DNA from: Microcaldota archaeon
Lineage (GTDB): Archaea; Micrarchaeota; Micrarchaeia; Norongarragalinales; Norongarragalinaceae
DNA: 42,778 nt
Direction of reading: 5' to 3'
Assembly: GCA_016188965.1 (NCBI GenBank)
Contig: JACPGT010000016.1
Coordinates: forward strand, 1-42,778
This document shows positions 1 to 7,489 of the stretch, in pieces (position 1 is the first letter of the stretch; the number at the start of each line of letters is the position of its first letter). The position numbers were made by a program, and so were the translations under genes. Under the pieces are notes generated by a model. It was not told the DNA's origin. It saw only the letters and a list, made by a program, of their open reading frames with translations, and did not search any database.

Positions 1-1
1 G

Positions 2-1222
2 TTGGCGAATGGTTCGGAGTCGGCGTTGAATTATTCGGAAGTCAACGTGTCGTTCACTGAAGCGAATCCGGATTCGTGTTTGTTGGAGTTCAATAATGGT
101 ACGGCGGCCAATTATTCGATGAACCGCAGTGGGAATTCGTGCTTTGGTAACGTCACTATCTCCAATACGGGGGATTTCAACTACACGGTGTGGGCGAACG
201 ATTCATTGGGTAATTGGAATAATTCCGTTCGCCGTTTTGTTACGTTGACGGATGATGCGACGCCGCCTTCGGTTAGTTTGTCTAGTCCGGCGGATTCGGC
301 GGCGCTCTCCTCGCTCTCGTCGTTGGTTTTTTCGTTTAGTGATGCGGTTTCGTCCACGGCGTCGTGTACGGTTTACGTCGACGGTTCTTCGGTGTATTCG
401 AATGCGTCGGTGTTGAATGGTACTTTGACGTCGGCTTCGGTGTCGGTGTCGTCGTTGTCGTCGGGTGGTGGTTCGGGTTCGCCGAGTGTGACGCCGGTGC
501 CGGTTGTGCCGTCTGTGACGCCGGTTGCGTCGGTGGTTCCGGTGGTGTCGGTTCAGCCGTCGGTTGAGCCGTCGGCTGCGCCGGTGGAGGCAACGGTGGA
601 GCCGGTGGAGGAAGTGGTGGTTCCGGTGGAGGAAGTGACTAAGACGACTGAACCCGTTGTTTTGGAGAGTGGTGGGGCTAGTAGTGAGGGTGTGGTGGTG
701 AGGACTTCGTATTCGGTTTCAAGTGTGGTTGTGCCGTCGGGTGGGACGCGTAGTATCTCGCGTGTGTTGGTGGAGACGACGAATGTGGGTTCGTTGGCGC
801 TTGAGGCTCTTCAGGTTACGCGTGAATTTAAGTTTCTTGAGTGTTTGGGTTCGGATCCTTCGGCTTACGAGGCTGTCGGTGTGGTCTTTTCGCCGCGGCC
901 GTTTAGGATTGAGTGTGGTTCTGCTGTTGTGACGTGGTTGTTTGATAATGTGGAGCCGGGTGAGTCCGTTACTGCCGAGGCGAAGGTGCCGGGTGAATTG
1001 ACGCGGGGGCAGGTGAGTGAGGGTATTTCGACGCCTCGTGTGGTGGCGCGTGCGGCGCAGGCGGCGAAAGTCGTGTCCACTCCGTCAGCAACTGCTTCTG
1101 CTTCCGTTTCGGTTTCTCCGACGCCGGGCGGTTTTGATTGGACGTTGCCGGCGTTAGGCGTGTTAGTCTTGTTGGGTGTCGGGGCTTACTTCGTCTTCGG
1201 CCGAAAACAACAAGGACTCTAA
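2..1222 (+). CDS. Surface protein with Ig-like domain and C-terminal membrane anchor (5' end outside window)
   Basis: The frame is open from the window edge, so the gene probably starts upstream and lacks its signal peptide here. Visible order: a stretch rich in N-x-S/T sequons; an Ig-like beta domain starting near TPPSVSLSSPAD (about residues 88-150); a long Pro/Val/Glu-rich linker; a beta module containing FSPRPFRIECGSAVVTW (about 290-340); a second Ser/Pro linker; one transmembrane helix (ALGVLVLLGVGAYFVF) and a basic tail. This suggests a protein with its bulk outside the cell and one C-terminal anchor. The architecture matches the gene at 10080-11702, so the two look like paralogues. The second half uses codons ending almost only in G or T, unlike smc next door. 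Specific function unknown. Confidence 0.8.
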   Translation: MANGSESALNYSEVNVSFTEANPDSCLLEFNNGTAANYSMNRSGNSCFGNVTISNTGDFNYTVWANDSLGNWNNSVRRFVTLTDDATPPSVSLSSPADSAALSSLSSLVFSFSDAVSSTASCTVYVDGSSVYSNASVLNGTLTSASVSVSSLSSGGGSGSPSVTPVPVVPSVTPVASVVPVVSVQPSVEPSAAPVEATVEPVEEVVVPVEEVTKTTEPVVLESGGASSEGVVVRTSYSVSSVVVPSGGTRSISRVLVETTNVGSLALEALQVTREFKFLECLGSDPSAYEAVGVVFSPRPFRIECGSAVVTWLFDNVEPGESVTAEAKVPGELTRGQVSEGISTPRVVARAAQAAKVVSTPSATASASVSVSPTPGGFDWTLPALGVLVLLGVGAYFVFGRKQQGL

Positions 1223-1305
1223 AAACGCATTGAATTCATTGGGACTTTTTCTTCTTTTTTCGTTTTTCGGTGTTTTTAGCGTCGGCCTGAAGCGGTAGCG
1301 AGGTT

Positions 1306-1334
1306 TGTCAACGTGGGCGGCAGCCCCGTTGACA
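1306..1334. other. Strong hairpin between surface gene and small ORF
   Basis: TGTCAACG (1306-1313) and GGGC (1315-1318) pair perfectly with GCCC (1323-1326) and CGTTGACA (1327-1334). This gives a 12-bp stem with one bulged T and a GGCA tetraloop. No T-run follows, so it is not a simple terminator. It lies about 36 bp upstream of the TATA box of the small ORF. It could be an RNA structure, a protein-binding dyad or an element end; the sequence alone does not decide. Confidence 0.5.
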
Positions 1335-1369
1335 TTGCCAAAGTCACCGGCCAGCACCCCTCTTCTTTC

Positions 1370-1377
1370 TTTTTAAA
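1370..1377 (+). promoter_or_regulatory. TATA box for small ORF
   Basis: TTTTTAAA followed by CCCTG. Transcription would start near 1400, leaving a leader of about 15 nt that holds the Shine-Dalgarno of the ORF at 1414. The same TTTTTAAACCC sequence precedes the small membrane-protein gene at 15755. Confidence 0.5.
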
Positions 1378-1413
1378 CCCTGCTTCGAGCTTATGCGTAA
1401 TGAGGTGGAAGGC

Positions 1414-1536
1414 ATGAAGATCGATGTCAGCGCATTGAAGTACGAAGAAATCGAGAAAGTCCTGTCGGATTTGCCGTTCCAGGCACGCCAATTGACGTCC
1501 GTCGGCGGGCGCGTGGTGTTGGATTGCGTGGTATGA
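1414..1536 (+). CDS. Small protein of 40 residues, unknown
   Basis: The 40-codon frame begins MKIDVSALKYEEIEKVLSDL and ends GGRVVLDCVV. An in-frame ATG at 1393 would add seven residues, but 1414 is preferred. It has GAGGTG at 1402-1407, six bases upstream, and the TATA box at 1370-1377 predicts a start of transcription downstream of 1393. The sequence looks like an amphipathic helix followed by a beta hairpin, with no membrane segment. I do not recognise a family. It stands alone between two hairpin regions that share an 11-base motif. Promoter, ribosome-binding site and ordinary codon choice support it as a real gene; no homologue is claimed. Confidence 0.5.
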   Translation: MKIDVSALKYEEIEKVLSDLPFQARQLTSVGGRVVLDCVV

Positions 1537-1555
1537 GCCCGCCCGCCCCGAACCC

Positions 1556-1641
1556 TTTTTTTTTACCCCTTTCCTTGAACGGGCGCTTAACGGGCGTATT
1601 GCATCCATCGGTGGCAGCCCGTTCCGTCCTCCTTTTTTTTT
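1556..1641 (+). terminator. T-runs and hairpin downstream of small ORF
   Basis: A run of nine T at 1556-1564 is followed by AACGGGC (1589-1595; a second copy at 1578-1584) able to pair with GCCCGTT (1617-1623). A second run of nine T lies at 1633-1641. The first T-run could end the small ORF transcript. The hairpin plus second T-run could end a short transcript or act as back-up. GGTGGCAGCCC at 1610-1620 echoes GGCGGCAGCCC at 1316-1326. Confidence 0.5.
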
Positions 1642-1786
1642 ACCGCCAGGCGTCGCGTTCATTTTTTTGCCCAGATGCCGTGTTTGCCTTTGCTCCGGGC
1701 GGGACCGACATTGCTATAAAGCGGTTTTCCGTCTAAGTTAGGAACCGGCTTAAGGCCCGTTTTCATCCACCAGGTTTGTTTGCTCC

Positions 1787-4700
1787 ATGTACGCCAAGCG
1801 CATCGTCCTTCGGAATTTCAAATCATTTTCCAAGGCCACGGTCGAACTGGACAAATCGTTCACCTCCGTCGTGGGCCCCAACGGCTCCGGCAAGTCCAAC
1901 GTCGTGGACAGCCTCCTGTTCGCGTTCGGCGAGATGCGCCTCAAGAGCCTCCGCGTCAAGAGCACGAAAGACCTCATCTTCAAGAACGCCAACGTGGCGG
2001 AGTCCTGCGTCCTCTTGGTCGAGGATGACGTCACCGATTTTGCTGTCCAGGAAGTCGAGGAAAAAGGCAAAGTCCGCCGCGTCTTCCCCAAAGGCGTGCA
2101 CGAAGTCCGCCGGCTCATCCGGAAAGACGGCAAGACGCGGTACATGCTGGACGGCAAGACCGTGAAAAAATACGTGGTCGAAGACTTCCTGACGAACCAC
2201 AGCATCTCGCTGCACCACGTCATCAAGCAAGGTGAAGTGCAGCGCATCATCGAGATGAACTCCAAGGACCGACGCCAACTCATCGATTTTGTCGCCAACG
2301 TGTCCGACTACGAGGAAAAAAAACAGGAAGCCTTCCTCGAACTGGGCAAGGTCGACGGCCGGCTCAAGGAGGCCCAGACCGTCTTTGCCGAACGCGAAGG
2401 CTATTTGTGTGAACTGGAGAACGACAAGAAAAACGCCGAGAAATACCTCCAACTCGAACAGCAGCAACGCCAACTGGCCGCCACCTTGCTTCACATCGAC
2501 CTGAAAATCATGGAGGCGCAGTTCGAATCCTTGGTCAGTGCCAATCTGGACTACCGCAACAAAGTCGAGTCGCTGCAGGCCGCCATCAAGGAACTGGAAG
2601 CCTCCATCGACCGGACGTACCAGGAAAAAGACGCGCTGAACAAGACCATCGTCGAGAAGAGCCAAGGCCGCGAATCCGAGCTGCAGCGCGCCATCGGCGC
2701 CCTGCAAGCCGAAATCGATTCTGCGAAAAGCCTGATTGAGGACCGCAAAGGCGTGCTTAAGAAGCTCGACGAGAAACGCAAGACCATCTTCTTCGACCAC
2801 CAACGCGCCGGCGACGAAGTCAAAGGCTTCGAGCGTCAATCCGGCCAGTTGACCGCCGACGTCGAATCCGTCCGCAAACTCCTGGACCAGGAACAAAAAC
2901 AGCTCGACGCCATGCTGCAGAAGTCCGAATCCATGTCCAGCCAGTTCTTCGACGCCCGCAAGCGCATGCAGCAGTACGAAGAGCAGATGCAGGGCTGCAA
3001 GGACCAACTCAACGGCCTGCAATTGGAAGCGTCCAAGCAACAAGAAATAGAAAAAGTCAAGGAACAGGAACTCACGCGCCTCCGCAAAGGCGTTTTCGAC
3101 GATTACGCTCCCAAGAAAGCCGAACTGACGGACGCCCGCCGTACGGCCAAGGCCACCCTGGCGCCCCAGGAAAAACGGCTGGCCGAATTGTTCTCCGAAG
3201 AAAAGGAGCTGAACCAACGCCTCCCCGCCCTCGAAACGGCCCTTTTGGACCTCAAGGAAAAAATCGCCACTACCGAAGGCCGTCTCCGTGCTGCCAGCGA
3301 CTCATCCTCCCGCGGGCTGGAGGCCGTCATGGCCATGCGCGAGAAAAACAAAGGCATCTTCGGCACCCTCGGCGAACTGGTGCGCTATTCATCCAAGTAT
3401 TCCGTGCCCCTGGGCGTCGCGTTGGGCAACCGCCTGCAATACGTCGTGGTCGACTCCGTCAAGACCGCCGGCTCGGTCATCGAACACCTCAAAGCCCACG
3501 ATTTGGGCCGCGTGTCCTTCATCCCGCTGGACAAGATCCAATCCCCCGCGGCAGATGATGAATATGCCAAGAAACCCGGCGCCGTCGGCATGCTCATCGA
3601 CCTTCTGGAATTCGACTCACAGTTCAAGAAAGCCGTGGCCTACGCCTGTTCCAACACCGTGCTGTTCGACAAATTCAAAGACGCCGAGAAGTGGGCCGGA
3701 AAAGCGCGTTTGGTCACCAGCGGTGGCGAACTGTTCGAGCCGTCCGGCCTGGTCACCGGCGGCAAATCCAAGGAAAAAATCAACGCTTTTGCGGAACAGG
3801 CCAAACTCTCCGAATACTCCAAGGAGTTCGAGAAAAGCAAGGCCGAGAAAGACGCCGTGGTCCAGCGCCTCTACGCCATCCGCGAAGAAATGTCCACGCA
3901 GCGCAAAACCAAGGCCGACGCCGACTTGCAATTGAAGAAGATCGAACTGGAACTGGAACACGTACTGAACGCCGAAAAAGCCATGCGCGAGCAACAAAAA
4001 GACCTGCACTCCGCCATGAGCCAGCTGGAAAAAGAAATACAAACCTGCCGCCAGGCCGTCGAGAAAGCCGAAGAGCAGCGCGCCGAATGGGTCCGCAAAC
4101 TATCCGACTTGAACGTATCCTATCTGGAAGCCAAACAACTGGTCGACGTGGAGAAGGAGAAACACTTCGGCAACCAGCTCAAGGAAAAAGAACACAAAGT
4201 CAGCGAACTGAAAATCACCCTCGCCGGCTTGGAGAACGAACTACGTTCCATCCAGACGCAAAAGACGCTCTACGCCCGCCAATACGCCGGCGTCGAAAAA
4301 GAAATGGCATCCATCCAGGAAGAAGAAGAATCCGCGCAGAAAGTCATCCGCGACATGGACGAACGCGTCGCATCCGCGCGCGGCCAGCTGAAAGACAAGA
4401 ACGACGAACTCAAGAGCCTATCCAAGGAATTGAAGGCCTGGATCGAAAAACGCGAAGAGCTCGACGCGCAGATCGCCAAATCCGGCAACCAGAAAGGCAA
4501 GCTCCAGTTCGAACTGGACAAGATATCCACCAACCGCCAGGACTCCGAGCTCAAACGCGTCGCCGTCGAGACCAAACTGACCGAACTGAAAGTCCAATAC
4601 GAGGAATTCAAGGAAGTACCGGTCATCCAGAACAAGACGGACAAGGACAAAGCCGACCTCGTATTGCGCAAGAAAGAAGCGGAAGAGCAGATCAAAGCCT

Positions 4701-5293
4701 TAGGCACCGTCAACCTCCGCGCACCCGAACTGTATCAGCAGAAATCGGAAGAACTGGACCGGCAGAAAGTCCGCGTCGTCCAGCTGGAAACCGAGAAAAA
4801 CGCCGTGCTCTCGCTCATCGCCGAAATCGAGACGAAAAAGAAAGCCACGTTCATGGAAGCCTTCGACGCCGTCAACATCGCTTTCAAACGCTTATTCAAG
4901 GTCATCTTCAAAGGCGAAGGCACGCTCTTTTTGGAAAACCACGAAGACCCCTTTGCCGGCGGCCTGACCATCCAGGTCCAACTCGAAAACAAGGAAGTCA
5001 AATACCTCGAGTTGATGTCCGGCGGCGAAAAATCCCTCATCGCTTTGCTTTTCCTGTTCGCCATCCAGTCCCGCAACCCCTCCAGCCTCTATATCCTGGA
5101 CGAGGCGGACGCCGCGCTGGACCAGGAAAATTCTCGCAAACTGGCCATGCTGCTCAAACAACTCGCGTCCCACAGCCAGTTCATCGTCGTGAGTCACAAC
5201 GAGACGCTGTACAAGCACGCGGATTGCCTCATTGGAGTAGCGATGGGTCCGGCCGGCTCGCGTCTCGTGGAAGTCAAGCTGAATACGTTATAA
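1787..5293 (+). CDS. smc: Chromosome segregation ATPase SMC
   Basis: SMC proteins form ATP-driven rings that organise and segregate the chromosome. The 1168-residue length is typical. The Walker A motif GPNGSGKSN is at residues 30-38. Long coiled coils (about 170-510 and 670-1000) flank a hinge (about 520-660, with FGTLGELV and the conserved GELFEPSGLVTGG). The ABC signature LMSGGEKS is at 1076-1083 and Walker B YILDEADAALD at 1102-1112, with the catalytic Glu at 1106. The ATG at 1787 fits the family start (MYAKRIVLRNFKSF). TATAAAG at 1715-1721 is the likely promoter. No ScpA or ScpB gene adjoins it here. Downstream, a diverged copy of its last ~17 codons follows the stop (see 5364-5417). Confidence 0.97.
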   Translation: MYAKRIVLRNFKSFSKATVELDKSFTSVVGPNGSGKSNVVDSLLFAFGEMRLKSLRVKSTKDLIFKNANVAESCVLLVEDDVTDFAVQEVEEKGKVRRVFPKGVHEVRRLIRKDGKTRYMLDGKTVKKYVVEDFLTNHSISLHHVIKQGEVQRIIEMNSKDRRQLIDFVANVSDYEEKKQEAFLELGKVDGRLKEAQTVFAEREGYLCELENDKKNAEKYLQLEQQQRQLAATLLHIDLKIMEAQFESLVSANLDYRNKVESLQAAIKELEASIDRTYQEKDALNKTIVEKSQGRESELQRAIGALQAEIDSAKSLIEDRKGVLKKLDEKRKTIFFDHQRAGDEVKGFERQSGQLTADVESVRKLLDQEQKQLDAMLQKSESMSSQFFDARKRMQQYEEQMQGCKDQLNGLQLEASKQQEIEKVKEQELTRLRKGVFDDYAPKKAELTDARRTAKATLAPQEKRLAELFSEEKELNQRLPALETALLDLKEKIATTEGRLRAASDSSSRGLEAVMAMREKNKGIFGTLGELVRYSSKYSVPLGVALGNRLQYVVVDSVKTAGSVIEHLKAHDLGRVSFIPLDKIQSPAADDEYAKKPGAVGMLIDLLEFDSQFKKAVAYACSNTVLFDKFKDAEKWAGKARLVTSGGELFEPSGLVTGGKSKEKINAFAEQAKLSEYSKEFEKSKAEKDAVVQRLYAIREEMSTQRKTKADADLQLKKIELELEHVLNAEKAMREQQKDLHSAMSQLEKEIQTCRQAVEKAEEQRAEWVRKLSDLNVSYLEAKQLVDVEKEKHFGNQLKEKEHKVSELKITLAGLENELRSIQTQKTLYARQYAGVEKEMASIQEEEESAQKVIRDMDERVASARGQLKDKNDELKSLSKELKAWIEKREELDAQIAKSGNQKGKLQFELDKISTNRQDSELKRVAVETKLTELKVQYEEFKEVPVIQNKTDKDKADLVLRKKEAEEQIKALGTVNLRAPELYQQKSEELDRQKVRVVQLETEKNAVLSLIAEIETKKKATFMEAFDAVNIAFKRLFKVIFKGEGTLFLENHEDPFAGGLTIQVQLENKEVKYLELMSGGEKSLIALLFLFAIQSRNPSSLYILDEADAALDQENSRKLAMLLKQLASHSQFIVVSHNETLYKHADCLIGVAMGPAGSRLVEVKLNTL

Positions 5294-5334
5294 TTCGCAC
5301 GCGAGTTCAGGAGGGCGAGGACGACGGATGTCCA

Positions 5335-5350
5335 GGGAACCTGGGTTCCC
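5335..5350. other. Hairpin in the spacer between smc end copies
   Basis: GGGAACC (5335-5341), loop TG, GGTTCCC (5344-5350), with further partial pairing outside. It sits in the G-rich 70-base spacer between the smc stop and the second copy of the smc 3' end. The spacer also holds GAGGGCGAGG (5311-5320) and TGTCCAG (5329-5335), which have look-alikes in the spacers at 15.9 and 28.4 kb. Confidence 0.6.
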
Positions 5351-5363
5351 GGGGATCCGGTGT

Positions 5364-5417
5364 GCGATGGGTCCGACGGGTTCGCGTCTCGTGGAAGTAA
5401 AACTTAACCCGGCTTGA
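5364..5417 (+). pseudogene. Second, diverged copy of the smc 3' end
   Basis: This piece reads AMGPTGSRLVEVKLNPA then TGA. The end of smc (5240-5293) reads AMGPAGSRLVEVKLNTL then TAA. The two ATG codons are 124 bp apart, so the copy is in another frame and cannot be an extension of smc. Over the fifteen codons from A to N, six of seven base changes fall at third positions. The copy therefore appears to have diverged while still encoding the SMC C-terminus. It may be a displaced original end or a foreign end. Confidence 0.75.
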
Positions 5418-5547
5418 CGGTTTTTTTCCGCGTGCCGACTCCGCATGACGAGTGAGCGCGGTCCATTCATTTTTCGCTTTTTTTCCTGTTCCCGCAGGTC
5501 CGTCGCGCCGTAACGCGTTTCATCTTGTTTTAGGCCGCCGAAACACT

Positions 5548-5584
5548 GTAACGTTTACTTTCCAAATTGTAAAGTTTGCTTTAC
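5548..5584. promoter_or_regulatory. Paired GTAA...TTTAC dyads upstream of the glycoprotein gene
   Basis: GTAACGTTTAC (5548-5558, imperfect) and GTAAAGTTTGCTTTAC (5569-5584, a perfect 6-bp dyad with TTTG centre) lie about two helical turns apart and 42 bp upstream of the TATA box at 5626. This spacing suits a regulator site. The regulator is unknown. Confidence 0.35.
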
Positions 5585-5625
5585 GTCGATTGGGTGTTCG
5601 CTACCCGACGAAAAACGGGGATATG

Positions 5626-5634
5626 TTTATAAAG
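5626..5634 (+). promoter_or_regulatory. TATA box and SD of the glycoprotein gene
   Basis: TTTATAAAG places transcription start near 5656-5660. The in-frame ATG at 5663 would have almost no leader. The ATG at 5693 has GGAGGGTG (5678-5685) seven bases upstream and begins closer to the signal peptide, so 5693 is preferred. Confidence 0.6.
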
Positions 5635-5692
5635 ATAACCTGCGTTTTTCCGATTACCATTTATGAAATTTTCAGTCGGAGGGTGCCTAACT

Positions 5693-7489
5693 ATGTCGTC
5701 GAACTCTGAATGTACGTCCAGCCGCTTTGCCTTCGTCGCCATCCTGTTGGCCGCGTTCTTCGTCCTGCCGTTGCAAGCCGGCTTCGCCCCCGATGCCGGC
5801 TCCGGCGGAAGCCAGACTAGCGCTTTTCTCAACATCTCCGGTCCCATCGTCGTGCAACCCTGCGCCAACATCACGCTGTCCGGCTCGATGATCAACGCCT
5901 CCAACGTCTCCCAGACGCTGGCATCGTACAACATCACCGTCGTCTACAACTCGACGCACAACTCTTCCGCCAACATCACCGGCGTTTTCACACTCAATAT
6001 CACCGCTCCCTGCACTACGCGCGGCCTGGCCGGTAACTTCGCCCTGGACAACCTGACCGTTTACACTAACAGCTCGGACAACCACAGCCGCACCCTCCGC
6101 TTCTTCGTCTCCAACGCCACCAACGTCTCCGTCGTCATCCTCTCCCAGAAGCCGCCCTTCGCCCGCAGCACCAACAACACCGTCAACGTGACCTATTTCA
6201 ACGGCTCCACCGCCCTGGCGAACAACATCCCGTACCTGCGCGTCTACAACACCCAAGGCCAGATTGAAACGGCCGACATCGCCCTGTACAACCTTTCGGC
6301 TCGGACCAACGCCCAAGGCGTCATCCAATACAACATCTCCGTCAGTTCGACGGCTTCCGGAGCGTACGCCCTGGTCGTCGACTACGGACTTGCCAACTTC
6401 GTGTTCAAGACCCAATCCGCCATGGGGCTTTCCTTCATCTCGCAAACGACTTCCGGCGAATCCCGCGTCTCCTTCGCACCCCGCTCCGCCGTCAACCTCA
6501 TCGTGAAATCGCGCTACGCCAACGGTACGGCCTATGATTTGATTGCCGGCGAGTACATCACCGCTTTCATCACCCTGCCCAACAACACCGTCGCGGAAGT
6601 CAACCTCACCGCCATCGATGCCTCGACTAACCCCGGTGCCAACAACGTGACTTTCCGCAATACCTTCCTGCCCGGAGACTACAAGGTCCGCATCGTCGGA
6701 CGCATTCAAGGCGACGCCTATGAGACCCTGGGCAAGTTCGAAGTCCGCGGCGGCCTTGCCCGTCTGCAGGCCGGCGACGACTTCTTCCAGCACGTCGGCG
6801 ACCGCAGCGTCATCCTGCCGGGTCAGACCGTCCGCTTCAACGTCTTGTTATACAACAACTCGGATGACTCGCTGGTAGCAGGAACTTCCAACGGTGCCGG
6901 CAACACCCTTGCCTGCGACTCCATCGTCCTCAGCGGCTTCACCAACCTGGCCACGGGCCTCAACACGTCGTGGACCGGCGTGTTCTCCACCGGCGTCGTC
7001 CAATACGCCGGTTCGACGAACATCTGCGCCATCAATATCGGTGTACCGGCCACTTCCGGCGACTACCGCATCAACGCCATCCTGGTGGACCCGACTAATT
7101 CGTCGCTCCGCATTCCGGCCGAAGGGATCGTCGCAGTCCGCGAGTACCGCTTGTCCACTCGGCCGTGCCCCGGCGCCGTCGGCGAAATCTCGTCGTGCGG
7201 ACAAATGCCCATTTTCGAGAAGGACGGCAACGTCTCTTTCGACATTGAAGTAATCAACTTCACGTCCGGCTCTTCGTTGGCCCGGTCCGCCATCCTCAAC
7301 GTGACGGGCATCGTCGTGCGCAAGTTCAGCTTCGGTATCGGTGCCGCGTCCGAATTGACCAACTGGGTCGAAAACGCGTCGTACTACATCCAATACCCCC
7401 AGTACAGCGGCAACGTCCTCCGCGTGGTGCTGGACCGGCCTAATGACGGCACGACGGGGGCACGACGGGTCCGCGCGAAGTCATGCTGA
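5693..7489 (+). CDS. Large exported glycoprotein, N-terminal part (frameshifted)
   Basis: The first 598 residues begin with a signal peptide (RFAFVAILLAAFFVLPLQA). They continue as beta-rich, Ig-like segments with dense N-x-S/T sequons, as in archaeal cell-surface glycoproteins. The frame ends in an aberrant tail (GARRVRAKSC) right after two tandem copies of GGCACGACGGG (7448-7469). Removing one copy joins this frame exactly to that of 7483-10023, giving NDGTTGPREVMLTVNTT across the junction and a single protein of 1439 residues. It is therefore probably half of one gene. Whether the break is real in the organism, a switchable state or an assembly error cannot be told here. Function beyond the cell surface is unknown. 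Confidence 0.85.
   Translation: MSSNSECTSSRFAFVAILLAAFFVLPLQAGFAPDAGSGGSQTSAFLNISGPIVVQPCANITLSGSMINASNVSQTLASYNITVVYNSTHNSSANITGVFTLNITAPCTTRGLAGNFALDNLTVYTNSSDNHSRTLRFFVSNATNVSVVILSQKPPFARSTNNTVNVTYFNGSTALANNIPYLRVYNTQGQIETADIALYNLSARTNAQGVIQYNISVSSTASGAYALVVDYGLANFVFKTQSAMGLSFISQTTSGESRVSFAPRSAVNLIVKSRYANGTAYDLIAGEYITAFITLPNNTVAEVNLTAIDASTNPGANNVTFRNTFLPGDYKVRIVGRIQGDAYETLGKFEVRGGLARLQAGDDFFQHVGDRSVILPGQTVRFNVLLYNNSDDSLVAGTSNGAGNTLACDSIVLSGFTNLATGLNTSWTGVFSTGVVQYAGSTNICAINIGVPATSGDYRINAILVDPTNSSLRIPAEGIVAVREYRLSTRPCPGAVGEISSCGQMPIFEKDGNVSFDIEVINFTSGSSLARSAILNVTGIVVRKFSFGIGAASELTNWVENASYYIQYPQYSGNVLRVVLDRPNDGTTGARRVRAKSC
7448..7469 (+). repeat. 11-bp tandem duplication causing the frameshift
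   Basis: GGCACGACGGG occurs at 7448-7458 and again at 7459-7469 with no gap. One copy restores a continuous 1440-codon frame from 5693 to 10023. Eleven is not a multiple of three, so loss or gain of one unit switches the downstream half off or on. Confidence 0.95.

Noticed and set aside
1276-1662. Minus-strand 128-codon frame covering the 1.3-1.6 kb spacer
   Set aside because: It passes through both hairpins and the T-runs and lacks a promoter, whereas the plus-strand 40-codon ORF has a TATA box and ribosome-binding site.
3691-5400. A 569-codon plus-strand frame overlapping smc
   Set aside because: It overlaps the unmistakable SMC frame and is Arg/Pro-rich in the way shadow frames of GC-rich genes are; no domain visible.
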